Shown: positions 1 to 8,147 of the stretch, in pieces
Layout: every line of letters starts with the position of its first letter
How positions within the stretch are numbered: position 1 is the first letter of the stretch
From: Blautia schinkii DSM 10518
Lineage (GTDB): Bacteria > Bacillota > Clostridia > Lachnospirales > Lachnospiraceae
Reading direction: 5' to 3'
Assembly (NCBI GenBank): GCA_000702025.1
Contig: KL370850.1
Span: 1-38,253 of the forward strand
DNA: 38,253 nt
The notes under the pieces: generated by a model
Databases searched by the model: none
What the model was told of the DNA's origin: nothing
What the model saw: the letters and a program-made list of their open reading frames with translations, nothing else
Program-made: the position numbers and the translations under genes

Positions 1-164
1 TTTGCGGAAGCGCGCCTGAAAATCCAGTTCTTACGGAGACTTAGCCGCGAACGCTCTTCGTGAGCGGCTTAGTCGCAGTTAGAACTTAGTTGAAGGCAAG
101 CGAGCAATGCCTGACAAACCAGCGTCACCGCCCGCCCCGGATTTCCTTCTCCTTACCGTTCAAC
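1..164 (-). repeat. Folded intergenic repeat, copy 1 (cut by window edge)
   Basis: Read on the minus strand, this begins with GTTGAACGGTAAGGAG near 164, passes through an arm ending TTGTCAGGCAT (around 109-119) and enters a ~105-nt core that continues to base 1. The core is clearly homologous to the one at 24046-24150. It contains nested complementary segments: TTC at 28-30 against GAA at 82-84, and ACG at 51-53 against CGT at 59-61. The partner of the outer arm lies outside the window. It sits about 20 nt beyond the stop codon of the DUF362 gene, so it would be transcribed as that gene's 3' UTR. I see no coding potential. Confidence 0.8.
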
Positions 165-182
165 AAACCTTTCCAGGGGCCC

Positions 183-1319
183 CTACCTAACATCTATTGC
201 CCTTTCCGGGCACATCTCCTGGCAGCAAAAGCACCGTATACACTTCTTATAATCATAAACCGGCGGATTCCCCTTCCCGTTCTTGAAATCCACCGCTTTC
301 CCCGGTACCGGACAGCTTTTCACACAAATACCGCAGCGGATACACTTATCCTTAATGATACGCGGCTTCTTCTGAAAAATATTCAAAGCTTTTGCCGCTC
401 GGGTCCAGATATTGCTACGCATAGGACTTCTGTCCACATTGAAGTCCGGCTTGCCAAACTGCTGCACCGCATCTTGCATAGTAATTTCGCCTGATGGAGT
501 AAAAAGCTCGATGTTTTCTTCCTGCCAAACTCCAAGTCCCATCCGCTCCCCGTGGTAATTCGTGGGCACAAGCTCAGGCTTTAAGTTCACAAGGCGGCAG
601 TATACACTGTCGAGCGCAACCGGATCTGTAGAAAGCAGCATCACCCTCATAGGCACAGGATCACCGGAGCCCGGCCCGTTGCCTTCCATTGCCACAATAC
701 CGTCCATTACATAAAGGCGCGGCTTCACATACTGATTTAAATCTACAAGCATACGCGCAAAACTATCCGCACTCGGATAAACAGTATGCCCCTTTGCCTT
801 ATGAAGTCCATAAATAAAACCATAGCTGTTCTTAACCGCCCCGGTAATACGCTCCAACGCATGCGTTTTCATCTTACACAGAGAAATCACACAATCACTT
901 TCCAACAACTCCTTAGGAATCACAAAATCCTTCGCCTGCACACCCTGAGGATACTCCACACGCACACCCTGCGAAAAGTCAACCACCGGAATATCATATT
1001 TCTGCAGATAATCATCCATCCCAGTGCCCTTGATCACCCTGCTAGTCGTACTCGTCCCACAGGAATCCGCCAAAATAATATTACCATACCCCTCTTCCCG
1101 AAGAATCCGGGCAAAAGCCCCCACAACCACCGGATGCGTAATCACCGCCCGCTCCACCTCAGATTTTTTAAGCAGATTCGGCTTAAGAAGAATCCTCTCC
1201 CCCTTACCAATCATCTTCCCAAGCCCGCCCAAAAGCGCAACCCCCGCCTTTAACCCTTCATATACAAAATCTTCCCTATAATCATCACAGGGAAGAATAA
1301 TAACTCTACTCTTATTCAT
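183..1319 (-). CDS. DUF362 domain protein with C-terminal 2x[4Fe-4S] ferredoxin domain
   Basis: A 378-aa cytoplasmic iron-sulphur protein. Residues about 1-300 form a DUF362 domain, with the segments LLKPNLL near the N terminus and MKTH in the middle. Residues about 320-375 carry two CxxCxxCxxxCP clusters (CIRCGICVKSCP and CIRCFCCQEMCP), the usual ligand pattern for two [4Fe-4S] clusters. DUF362 proteins have no firmly assigned general reaction; a redox or electron-transfer role is inferred from the clusters. The ATG at 1319 is preceded by GAGGAAATTT, a usable ribosome-binding site. It lies about 420 bp downstream of ptsP on the same strand behind an unusual repeat region, so it is probably transcribed separately. 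The product type is secure, the substrate unknown. Confidence 0.85.
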   Translation of the reverse strand: MNKSRVIILPCDDYREDFVYEGLKAGVALLGGLGKMIGKGERILLKPNLLKKSEVERAVITHPVVVGAFARILREEGYGNIILADSCGTSTTSRVIKGTGMDDYLQKYDIPVVDFSQGVRVEYPQGVQAKDFVIPKELLESDCVISLCKMKTHALERITGAVKNSYGFIYGLHKAKGHTVYPSADSFARMLVDLNQYVKPRLYVMDGIVAMEGNGPGSGDPVPMRVMLLSTDPVALDSVYCRLVNLKPELVPTNYHGERMGLGVWQEENIELFTPSGEITMQDAVQQFGKPDFNVDRSPMRSNIWTRAAKALNIFQKKPRIIKDKCIRCGICVKSCPVPGKAVDFKNGKGNPPVYDYKKCIRCFCCQEMCPERAIDVR

Positions 1320-1450
1320 AAAATTTCCTCACATTCCTACAATCTCCACATACCCAAACAATCTCCTCACCCCCACGAATCACCAACACCAACGATTACA
1401 ACCATAAATAAACAAATTAAATCACACGCCCACGCGCCCCGCTGGAAAAT

Positions 1451-1650
1451 CCCAATACCATAATCTAGAAAATCAAAATAAACCAAACTCCCACTGTAGC
1501 ACGTTAAACATAACAATCCCGGCACCACAGCGTCAAAAACTCAATCTAAACAAAACACCCACAACAACTCCCAATTAAAACACTCCCGGCCCCACACCCC
1601 AAAAAAATCAAGCTAAACAAAACGCCCACAACAGCGTGCCCAACAGGGGG
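1451..1650. repeat. Three imperfect 67-bp tandem repeats, strongly strand-biased
   Basis: Units begin at 1451, 1518 and 1585, exactly 67 bp apart. Each starts with CCC and carries a block resembling TCAAnnTAAACAAAACnCCCACA. Units 2 and 3 are the most alike; unit 1 is more diverged. The region from 1320 to 1650 is almost entirely A and C on the plus strand, so G and T on the strand transcribed toward the DUF362 gene. It contains no credible gene. It forms the long upstream region of the DUF362 gene and could hold its promoter, but I see no clear -10/-35 pair. Confidence 0.75.
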
Positions 1651-1654
1651 AGCT

Positions 1655-1698
1655 CGAGGGGGCATTCGGGCTTTCGCAACTCTGAGATTGCCCCCTCG
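1655..1698. repeat. Hairpin with 10-bp arms downstream of ptsP
   Basis: CGAGGGGGCA at 1655-1664 is the exact reverse complement of 1689-1698, with a 24-nt loop. A 12-nt direct repeat, GGCATTCGGGCT, occurs at 1661-1672 and again at 1703-1714. The structure lies about 45 nt beyond the ptsP stop and could end that operon's transcript or stabilise it. There is no T-run after it on the minus strand, so a classical intrinsic terminator is not supported. Confidence 0.6.
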
Positions 1699-1741
1699 AA
1701 AAGGCATTCGGGCTCCACAGTTCTGCCTGTCCCCTACCCCT

Positions 1742-3361
1742 TCACCTACTCAAATCCGTCTCCCTCAGCGCCTTACGCACCGGCAATATACACGCCGGTA
1801 CCACAGAAAGGGAATCCACACCCATCCGCAAAAAAGTTTCCGTAAGCCCGGTATCTGCCGCCAATTCGCCGCAGATACACACCTTACAGCCCTCCTCATG
1901 TCCTGCGTCAATCACCATGCGTATCATACGCAGCACTGCAGGATGATGATCATTATATTTCCCCCGCAGCAACGGATTCTGGCGGTCCATTGCCAATGTA
2001 TACTGGGTAAGATCATTTGTTCCAAGGCTAAGGAAATCCACTCTTCTTGCAAGCTCACGGCTGATCATCACCGCCGCAGGTGTCTCGATCATAATCCCTG
2101 TAAGAATCTCCTTAAAAGGGATTTCCTTTTCCCGAAGTCCTGTCTTGACCTCCTCAATGATGCTTTCAATCTCATCCAATTCTTCCTCTGAGGTGATCAT
2201 GGGATACATAATCCCCAGATTTCCATACGCGCTGGCGCGGTAGATTGCGCGAAGCTGTGCCTTAAACATCCTCTTTCTGTCAAGACAGAGGCGGATACCG
2301 CGGTTGCCCATGATCGGGTTTGCTTCCTCGGGAATGTCCAGGTAATCTGCCTGCTTGTCCGCCCCCAGATCCACGGTACGTATGACTGACAGCCTGTCAC
2401 CCATCGTCTCCGCAACCTTTTTGTACGCTCGGAAAAGCTCATTCTCCCGGGGATAATTCTCCCGTCCAAGATACTGGAATTCACTCCGCAAAAGCCCGAT
2501 TCCGGCGGCTCCGTAAAAGAGCACACTGTTCAGGTCGTCCAGATTACCGATATTGGCATAGAGGCCGATTTCCTTGCCGTCCGCGGTCATATCACGCTGG
2601 TCCTTAAGCTTCATCAGCTCTTCCCTCTCCTTGAGGTCGGCCTGACGGCGGATTTCATACTCCTTAAGCAGCTCTGCATCGGGATTCACATAAAGCGTTC
2701 CGGTATAACCGTCCACGATCGCCTGACTGCCTTCCCACTCATCATCCGGCTCAATGTCCACCAACGCGGGGATATCCATTGTCTTTGCCATAATGGAGGC
2801 GTGGGACACCACAGAGCCCTGCAGGGTGACCACAGCCAGCAGCTTGTCTTTATCCATTTCCATAATCTCAGTGGGGGAGAGCGTCTCCGCCACCAGGATC
2901 ACGGGCTCCTCGCCCAGGTCGATTTTGGGGGAGATTCCTCCCAGCACACTGATAAGACGGTCGGAAATCTCCTTGATATTAGCGATACGCTCACGGATGG
3001 CCGGCTCCTCCAGATTACGGAAGGTAGCCGCAAGCTCATCCTTGGTGGTCATCACCGCATAAGCAGCATTCACCTTTTCTGAGACGATCAGACTTTCCAC
3101 CGCCCTCTGGAAGCTGCCGGTCTCGAGAAGCTTGGCCTGCTTAAGAAAAATCTTTGCTTCCATCTCCTGCACCGGGCAGTTTTTTTCATATAGCTCCTTG
3201 AGCTGGCGGATGACCAAAAGCCTGGCCTGGTTAAATTCACTCAGCTCCTTCTTCACATTGCTCACCAGATACTGGCGTATCTGATATTCGCTTCTATGAT
3301 AAAACAGTATTTTTCCGATGGCAATTCCGGCAAAGGTTGCAGCGCCTTTATAAATTTCCAT
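1742..3361 (-). CDS. ptsP: PTS Enzyme I (phosphoenolpyruvate-protein phosphotransferase)
   Basis: A 539-aa cytoplasmic Enzyme I, which takes phosphate from PEP and passes it to HPr. The order of domains is normal: a helical HPr-binding region (about 30-140), the phosphohistidine segment VVSHASIMAKTMDIPALV with the active-site His (about 190-205), and a PEP-binding barrel with GIGLLRSEF, RTVDLGADK and the active-site Cys in CICGELAAD. Enzyme I usually has GGRTSH before the histidine; here it is QGSVVSH. Length is slightly under the typical 570. A GTG at 3364 is possible, but the ATG at 3361 is better spaced from AAGGGGGAC. It starts about 20 bp after potD, with no HPr gene nearby, so it is the last gene of a polyamine-type importer operon, an unusual place for Enzyme I. 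Confidence 0.88.
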   Translation of the reverse strand: MEIYKGAATFAGIAIGKILFYHRSEYQIRQYLVSNVKKELSEFNQARLLVIRQLKELYEKNCPVQEMEAKIFLKQAKLLETGSFQRAVESLIVSEKVNAAYAVMTTKDELAATFRNLEEPAIRERIANIKEISDRLISVLGGISPKIDLGEEPVILVAETLSPTEIMEMDKDKLLAVVTLQGSVVSHASIMAKTMDIPALVDIEPDDEWEGSQAIVDGYTGTLYVNPDAELLKEYEIRRQADLKEREELMKLKDQRDMTADGKEIGLYANIGNLDDLNSVLFYGAAGIGLLRSEFQYLGRENYPRENELFRAYKKVAETMGDRLSVIRTVDLGADKQADYLDIPEEANPIMGNRGIRLCLDRKRMFKAQLRAIYRASAYGNLGIMYPMITSEEELDEIESIIEEVKTGLREKEIPFKEILTGIMIETPAAVMISRELARRVDFLSLGTNDLTQYTLAMDRQNPLLRGKYNDHHPAVLRMIRMVIDAGHEEGCKVCICGELAADTGLTETFLRMGVDSLSVVPACILPVRKALRETDLSR

Positions 3362-3382
3362 CACATGTCCCCCTTGTTCCTT

Positions 3383-4411
3383 TTAGTCGCAGGCAGCCTT
3401 AAATTCCGTCCAGTTTTTACTATACTGCTCTTCTGCTTCCTGACTGACATTCTGCACGATTTCTCCCTTTGTAACATCGTCCGGTACTACAAGATTCGGG
3501 TTCACCATCTCGTCTGCTGCCTTGTTCGTGCAGTAATAACCAATATAATCAATACACTGTGATGCGATTTCCGGTTTCAGAATATAATCCACAAATTCAT
3601 ATGCAGCCTCTTTATCCGGCGCATCGCTTGGGATAAACATACCCATGATTCCAAAGCCCAAGCCTTCCTCCGGGTACACGACTTTAAGATCAGGATTCTC
3701 ACTGAGTGCAGCCGTCACCTGTGAGGTATAAAGGAAGCCTACGCTGGCCTCGCCGTTTAACAGCGCATTCTGGGTATTGTCATCCTGGATCATACGGATG
3801 TTCGGCGCAAGCTCGAGAAGCTTCTCACCTGTCTCCGCGATCACGTCCACATCCTCCTCATTCATGCTCCTGCCCATAGAAAGCTGGGTAATGCCGTTGA
3901 TCACACGGTAATTTCCCACCAGGGCTATGCTGTCCTTCAGAGACGGGTCCCACAAATCCTTATAACCTTTTATTTCAATATCCACCTGCTCCGGATCATA
4001 CACGATCAGCGGAATGCCAGCGCCATACGGCACCGTATATGCATCCTCAGGGTCATAGAACTGTCCCTGGTAAAGTGGATTCACATTTCCGATATTTTTC
4101 AGCTTATCCTTATCAAGCTTCTCGGCCAGTCCCTGCTGGATCACATTTTCCAGGATATAATCGTCGGCAATGATGATATCATAATCGCCGCCCTTAGCCT
4201 GGGAAAGCTTCTCAAGCATTGTCTCATCTGTATCAAAATTGGAATAAATGATTTTCGTGCCAGTTTCTTTCTCAAATCCATCCAGCACTTCCTGGGGGAA
4301 CATGCCTTCCCAGGTGTAAAGTACCATCTCTTTCGATTCCTTAGAGCCGCAGCCGGCCAGCATGGAAGCTGCCAGGGCTGTCAAAAGAATACCTGCTGTT
4401 GCTTTCTTCAT
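3383..4411 (-). CDS. potD: Spermidine/putrescine-type substrate-binding lipoprotein PotD
   Basis: A 342-aa extracellular binding protein for a polyamine-family ABC importer. The start at 4411 is chosen because AGAGGAGTGATAAT lies just upstream and because it places a lipoprotein signal peptide at the N terminus: a KK start, a hydrophobic stretch, then the lipobox LAGC with Cys21. Upstream in-frame codons lack such support. The mature part resembles PotD/PotF, with LYTWEGMFPQEVLDGFEKETG near the start and a DYDIIIADDYILE segment. It follows the potCD fusion by 14 bp, so they are cotranscribed. This is a second binding domain for the cluster; it may serve either permease set. The true ligand cannot be read from sequence alone. 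Confidence 0.9.
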   Translation of the reverse strand: MKKATAGILLTALAASMLAGCGSKESKEMVLYTWEGMFPQEVLDGFEKETGTKIIYSNFDTDETMLEKLSQAKGGDYDIIIADDYILENVIQQGLAEKLDKDKLKNIGNVNPLYQGQFYDPEDAYTVPYGAGIPLIVYDPEQVDIEIKGYKDLWDPSLKDSIALVGNYRVINGITQLSMGRSMNEEDVDVIAETGEKLLELAPNIRMIQDDNTQNALLNGEASVGFLYTSQVTAALSENPDLKVVYPEEGLGFGIMGMFIPSDAPDKEAAYEFVDYILKPEIASQCIDYIGYYCTNKAADEMVNPNLVVPDDVTKGEIVQNVSQEAEEQYSKNWTEFKAACD

Positions 4412-4425
4412 ATTATCACTCCTCT

Positions 4426-6270
4426 TTATTTCGCTTTGACCTTGGTCCATAATTCTGCGTATTTCTGCTTTATATTTGGCTTCTGGTACGCAAAAATCTC
4501 ACTGTTTGGATTGTCATCCTTTGGTATATAAGAATCAATCCCCTTGTAGTCGCTGTCTTTCATCGTCTCAAACGCACTCTCTACAGTAGAAGTATATCCT
4601 ACTTCCTGCGTATTGGAAAGAGCAGATTCTTCATCCAGCATAAAATTAATAAATTCGTGTGCTAAATCTACCTCATTACAGTCCTTGGTGATCACCATGG
4701 CGTCATACCAGAGATTCGTTCCCTCCTCAGGCGTGAAATAGCCGAGGTTTGGATTTTCGCTGATAATATAGGATGCATCGCCCGAATACACAACTGCCAT
4801 TGCTTTGTTGCCGGAAATCATATTGTCGATCACATCGTCTCCTGCGTAAATCGGCTCCATCGTATCTCTCTGATGGATGAGCCATTCGTATGCCTCCTGA
4901 ATCTCGTTCTCATCCGTCGTATTCATGGAATAACCCAGTGCCTTAAGCGCGATCATAAAGGAATCGCGTTCGGAATCATACATGTAAATATTCCCCTTAT
5001 ATTTCGGGTTACTCAGCAGGTTCCAGCCGTCCTTCAGGTCCTCCGCGTCCACAACTGTCTTATCATAAAGAATACCCACCGTGCCCCAGAAGTACGGACA
5101 GGAATAGCGGTTGCCCGGATCATAGCTCTTGTTTTTCACCTGGGGAAGCAGATTTTTAGCATTTGGAATCAGATTCCAGTCTAAAGCCTGCAGGTATTCC
5201 TCCTTGATCAGCCTCTCGATCATATAGTCCGATGGAACCAGCACGTCATATGTCTCACCGCTGGAAAGCTTGGTGTACATCATTTCATTAGATTCAAAGG
5301 TTTCATACACAATGCTGCAATGAAACTTTTTCTCGAATTCATCCAGCAGATTTAAGTCGATGTATTCACCCGCATTATACACCTTGAGCACATGACTGCT
5401 CTGGCTCACGCTGCCGCACTTCACAAGGCCTGCGGCAAGGAGCAGGATGAGCACCATAGCTATGGCACGCTCTGCCTTTTTGTTTATTTTTAAGGAACGG
5501 GCCTTAAGCCTTGGTATCACATTCGCAAGGATCAGCACCAGAATGATGACCACGATCACAATCGTGGACAAGGCATTGATGGTGGGGTTGATGCGCTTCG
5601 TCATATTGTACACGACAATGGAGATATTCTTCACGCCGTTCCCGGAAACGAAATAGGAAATCACAAAGTCATCAAAGGACATGGTGAACGCCAGAAGCGC
5701 TCCGGCAAACACGCCCTCCTTGATCATGGGCACGATAACCTTTGTGAGTGCCTGATATGGCGTGGCCCCGAGGTCCATGGCCGCATTCGCCATATTGGGG
5801 TCCAGGCTCCTGACCTTAGGGTACACGCTGGTGATGACATACGGCGTACAAAACGCGATATGTGCGAGCAGCATGGTGAGGTAGCCCTTACGCATTCCAA
5901 GTGAGGAAAACAAAAGCATCAGTCCGATAGCTGTGACGATTTCCGGGTTCAATATAGGAATATTGTTAACATTCAGCAGCAGCTCCTTGACCACCTTCTT
6001 GGATTTGGAGAGTCCGATGGCTGTCACAGTCCCGAGGACCGTGGAGATTAGGGTCGCCAGAATCGCCACGGTAAGGGACACATACACTGCTTTTGTCACT
6101 TCCACATTATTGATCAGCTCGCTGTACCAGCGAAAAGAAAAGCCGGTGAATCTGGTCAATGATTTTGACGAATTAAAGGAAAATATCATTGTCACCAGGA
6201 TAGGCAGATAGAAAAACACAAGGCACAGCAGCACATAAAATTTTGAAAATATCTTTTTCTTATTTTTCAT
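4426..6270 (-). CDS. potC: Fused polyamine-type ABC permease and substrate-binding protein (PotC-PotD)
   Basis: A 614-aa fusion. Residues about 1-255 are a PotC-type inner-membrane permease: a membrane segment at 11-30, further segments, and the ATPase-contact EAA loop near 164-178 (AAMDLGATPYQALTK). An extra membrane segment follows at about 269-284. Residues about 293-614 are a PotD-type binding domain beginning HVLKVYNAGEYIDLNLLDEFEKKF. The binding domain is thus tethered to the permease rather than being a free lipoprotein. Both domains look complete and there is no frameshift. It lies 15 bp after potB and 14 bp before potD. Such fusions occur in other Firmicutes; that this one works with the neighbouring PotA and PotB is inferred from gene order. 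Confidence 0.92.
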   Translation of the reverse strand: MKNKKKIFSKFYVLLCLVFFYLPILVTMIFSFNSSKSLTRFTGFSFRWYSELINNVEVTKAVYVSLTVAILATLISTVLGTVTAIGLSKSKKVVKELLLNVNNIPILNPEIVTAIGLMLLFSSLGMRKGYLTMLLAHIAFCTPYVITSVYPKVRSLDPNMANAAMDLGATPYQALTKVIVPMIKEGVFAGALLAFTMSFDDFVISYFVSGNGVKNISIVVYNMTKRINPTINALSTIVIVVIILVLILANVIPRLKARSLKINKKAERAIAMVLILLLAAGLVKCGSVSQSSHVLKVYNAGEYIDLNLLDEFEKKFHCSIVYETFESNEMMYTKLSSGETYDVLVPSDYMIERLIKEEYLQALDWNLIPNAKNLLPQVKNKSYDPGNRYSCPYFWGTVGILYDKTVVDAEDLKDGWNLLSNPKYKGNIYMYDSERDSFMIALKALGYSMNTTDENEIQEAYEWLIHQRDTMEPIYAGDDVIDNMISGNKAMAVVYSGDASYIISENPNLGYFTPEEGTNLWYDAMVITKDCNEVDLAHEFINFMLDEESALSNTQEVGYTSTVESAFETMKDSDYKGIDSYIPKDDNPNSEIFAYQKPNIKQKYAELWTKVKAK

Positions 6271-6285
6271 CTCTTCCTCCTGCTC

Positions 6286-7104
6286 CTACTCATCCTGTTT
6301 ATCCATCTTCTTCATCAGGCTCATGAATATCAGGATGATCACAGCCAAAATCAGTGAGATGGCGCTTCCGAAGTTCCAGTCTCCCACAGAGATAAACTGA
6401 GACTCGATCAAGTTACCAATGAGCATGTATTGTCCGCCTCCCAGGAGCTTGGGAATAACGAAGGTGGAGATGGACAGAAGAAAGACCATCATGATTCCGT
6501 TTACCACACCCGGAATGGAAAGCTTCCAGATTACCTTGACAAAGGTCTGCACCTTGTTTGCTCCCAGGTCATAGGCAGCCTCGATGAGCGATTTGTCCAT
6601 TTTATTCAGCGAGGTATGGATTGGTATGATCATAAAGGGCATAAAGTTACAGATCAGGCCCAGGATTACAGAAAAATCTGTGTACATCATCGTCACCGGG
6701 GAAATGCCCAGAAATGACAGCAGATGGTTGATAATGCCGTTGTCTGCCAAAAGGTTCATCCACGCATAAGTACGCAGAAGCATATTGATCCACATGGGAA
6801 TGGTGACCATAAGGATCAGCGTGCTCTGCACCCGCTCGGAAAAACGGGAAATAATAAACGCCAGCGGATACCCCAAAAGCAGGCAGATAAAGGTTGTGAT
6901 CAGCCCCAGCTTAAAGGATTTCAGAATCACGTTCAGGTAGGTGGCCTCCAGGAATTTCGCGAAGTTTCCCCAAGTAAAGGAAAGAGTGAGGACCTCATTT
7001 CCCTCCTCCGTAAATGCATAAAGAGCGATCAGAAGCAGGGGGATCACGATCAGAATCACGGACCACACAATATATGGTTTGATTAAATGCTTAAACTGTT
7101 TCAT
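6286..7104 (-). CDS. potB: Polyamine-type ABC transporter permease PotB (second system)
   Basis: A 272-aa inner-membrane permease with about six membrane segments. The N-terminal one is VWSVILIVIPLLLIALYAF and a cytoplasmic EAA loop is present as EAAYDLGANKVQTFVKVIW around 175-195. It pairs with the fused PotC to form the channel. Its ATG shares one base with the potA stop codon (TGATG at 7104), so the two are translationally coupled. The family assignment is secure; the substrate is inferred only. Confidence 0.93.
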   Translation of the reverse strand: MKQFKHLIKPYIVWSVILIVIPLLLIALYAFTEEGNEVLTLSFTWGNFAKFLEATYLNVILKSFKLGLITTFICLLLGYPLAFIISRFSERVQSTLILMVTIPMWINMLLRTYAWMNLLADNGIINHLLSFLGISPVTMMYTDFSVILGLICNFMPFMIIPIHTSLNKMDKSLIEAAYDLGANKVQTFVKVIWKLSIPGVVNGIMMVFLLSISTFVIPKLLGGGQYMLIGNLIESQFISVGDWNFGSAISLILAVIILIFMSLMKKMDKQDE

Positions 7105-8147
7105 CAGTATGCTCCCATCTTACACATCACATGGATATCCTCCGGACCAAATTTCAGTCCTACTTCTCTTCCGGCCTCGGCATAGTCAGTAGTATGGATC
7201 ATATAGGTACGCAGGTCTGTCTCCACAAGTATTTCATAGTGCACGCCCTTAAAGGTGATATTGCGGACAATTCCCGTAATTTTAGCCTGCTCCGGGTCCA
7301 CAATGTCCAAATCCTCTGGACGCAGCACCACCTCGATTTCTTCCATATCCTCAAAGCCCTTGTCCACGCACTCAAACTGAAAGCCGTCGAATTCTACCAG
7401 ATAGTCCTTGATCATCACGCCCTCGATAATATTGGACTCCCCGATAAAGCCGGCCACAAAACGGTTCTCCGGCTCATTGTAGATATCCGTGGGGCTGCCA
7501 ATCTGCTGGATCTCGCCATTGTTCATGACCACGACCGTATCAGACATGGAGAGCGCCTCCTCCTGGTCATGCGTGACATAAATGAAGGTAATGCCTACCT
7601 CCTGCTGGATTTTCTTAAGCTCCACCTGCATCTGCTTGCGGATTTTCGCATCCAGAGCGCCAAGAGGCTCATCCAGGAGCAGCACCTTCGGCTCGTTTAC
7701 AAGCGCACGGGCAATGGCCACCCTCTGCTGCTGGCCGCCGGAAAGCAGGGTCACATCCCTTTTCTCAAAGCCTTCCAGTCCCACCATTTTCAGCATCCGT
7801 TCTACCTTCTGGGCGATGACGGATTTGTCAACCTTTTTCAGATTCAGGCCAAAGCCGATATTGTCCGCCACATTCAGATGAGGGAAAAGTGCATATTTTT
7901 GGAAAACCGTATTTACCTCCCGTTTGTATGGGGGCAGCTTGGAAATCTCAATCCCGTTAAACAGCACCTGGCCGTCGCTTGGCTCCTCGAATCCGGCGAT
8001 GATACGAAGCGTGGTGGTCTTGCCGCAGCCGCTGGGTCCAAGCAGGGTCAAAAATTCATTCTCATATATATCAAGATTGATGCCTCGCAGTACCTGCTGA
8101 TCATCAAAGTTTTTTGTCAGATTTTTAAGCTCGATCAGTTTGTTCAT
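7104..8147 (-). CDS. potA: Polyamine-type ABC transporter ATPase PotA (second system)
   Basis: A 347-aa ATPase that energises import. It has Walker A GPSGCGKTT near residue 40, the signature LLSGGQQQRVAIARAL, Walker B VLLLDEPLGALD, the switch H in VTHDQEEAL, and a C-terminal TOBE-type regulatory domain. The start at 8147 is chosen because AAAGGAGG lies at the right distance; an upstream in-frame ATG at 8174 would lie inside potC and lacks a site. It overlaps the 3' end of the first potC by 23 bp, which joins the two transporter sets into one transcript. Confidence 0.94.
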   Translation of the reverse strand: MNKLIELKNLTKNFDDQQVLRGINLDIYENEFLTLLGPSGCGKTTTLRIIAGFEEPSDGQVLFNGIEISKLPPYKREVNTVFQKYALFPHLNVADNIGFGLNLKKVDKSVIAQKVERMLKMVGLEGFEKRDVTLLSGGQQQRVAIARALVNEPKVLLLDEPLGALDAKIRKQMQVELKKIQQEVGITFIYVTHDQEEALSMSDTVVVMNNGEIQQIGSPTDIYNEPENRFVAGFIGESNIIEGVMIKDYLVEFDGFQFECVDKGFEDMEEIEVVLRPEDLDIVDPEQAKITGIVRNITFKGVHYEILVETDLRTYMIHTTDYAEAGREVGLKFGPEDIHVMCKMGAY

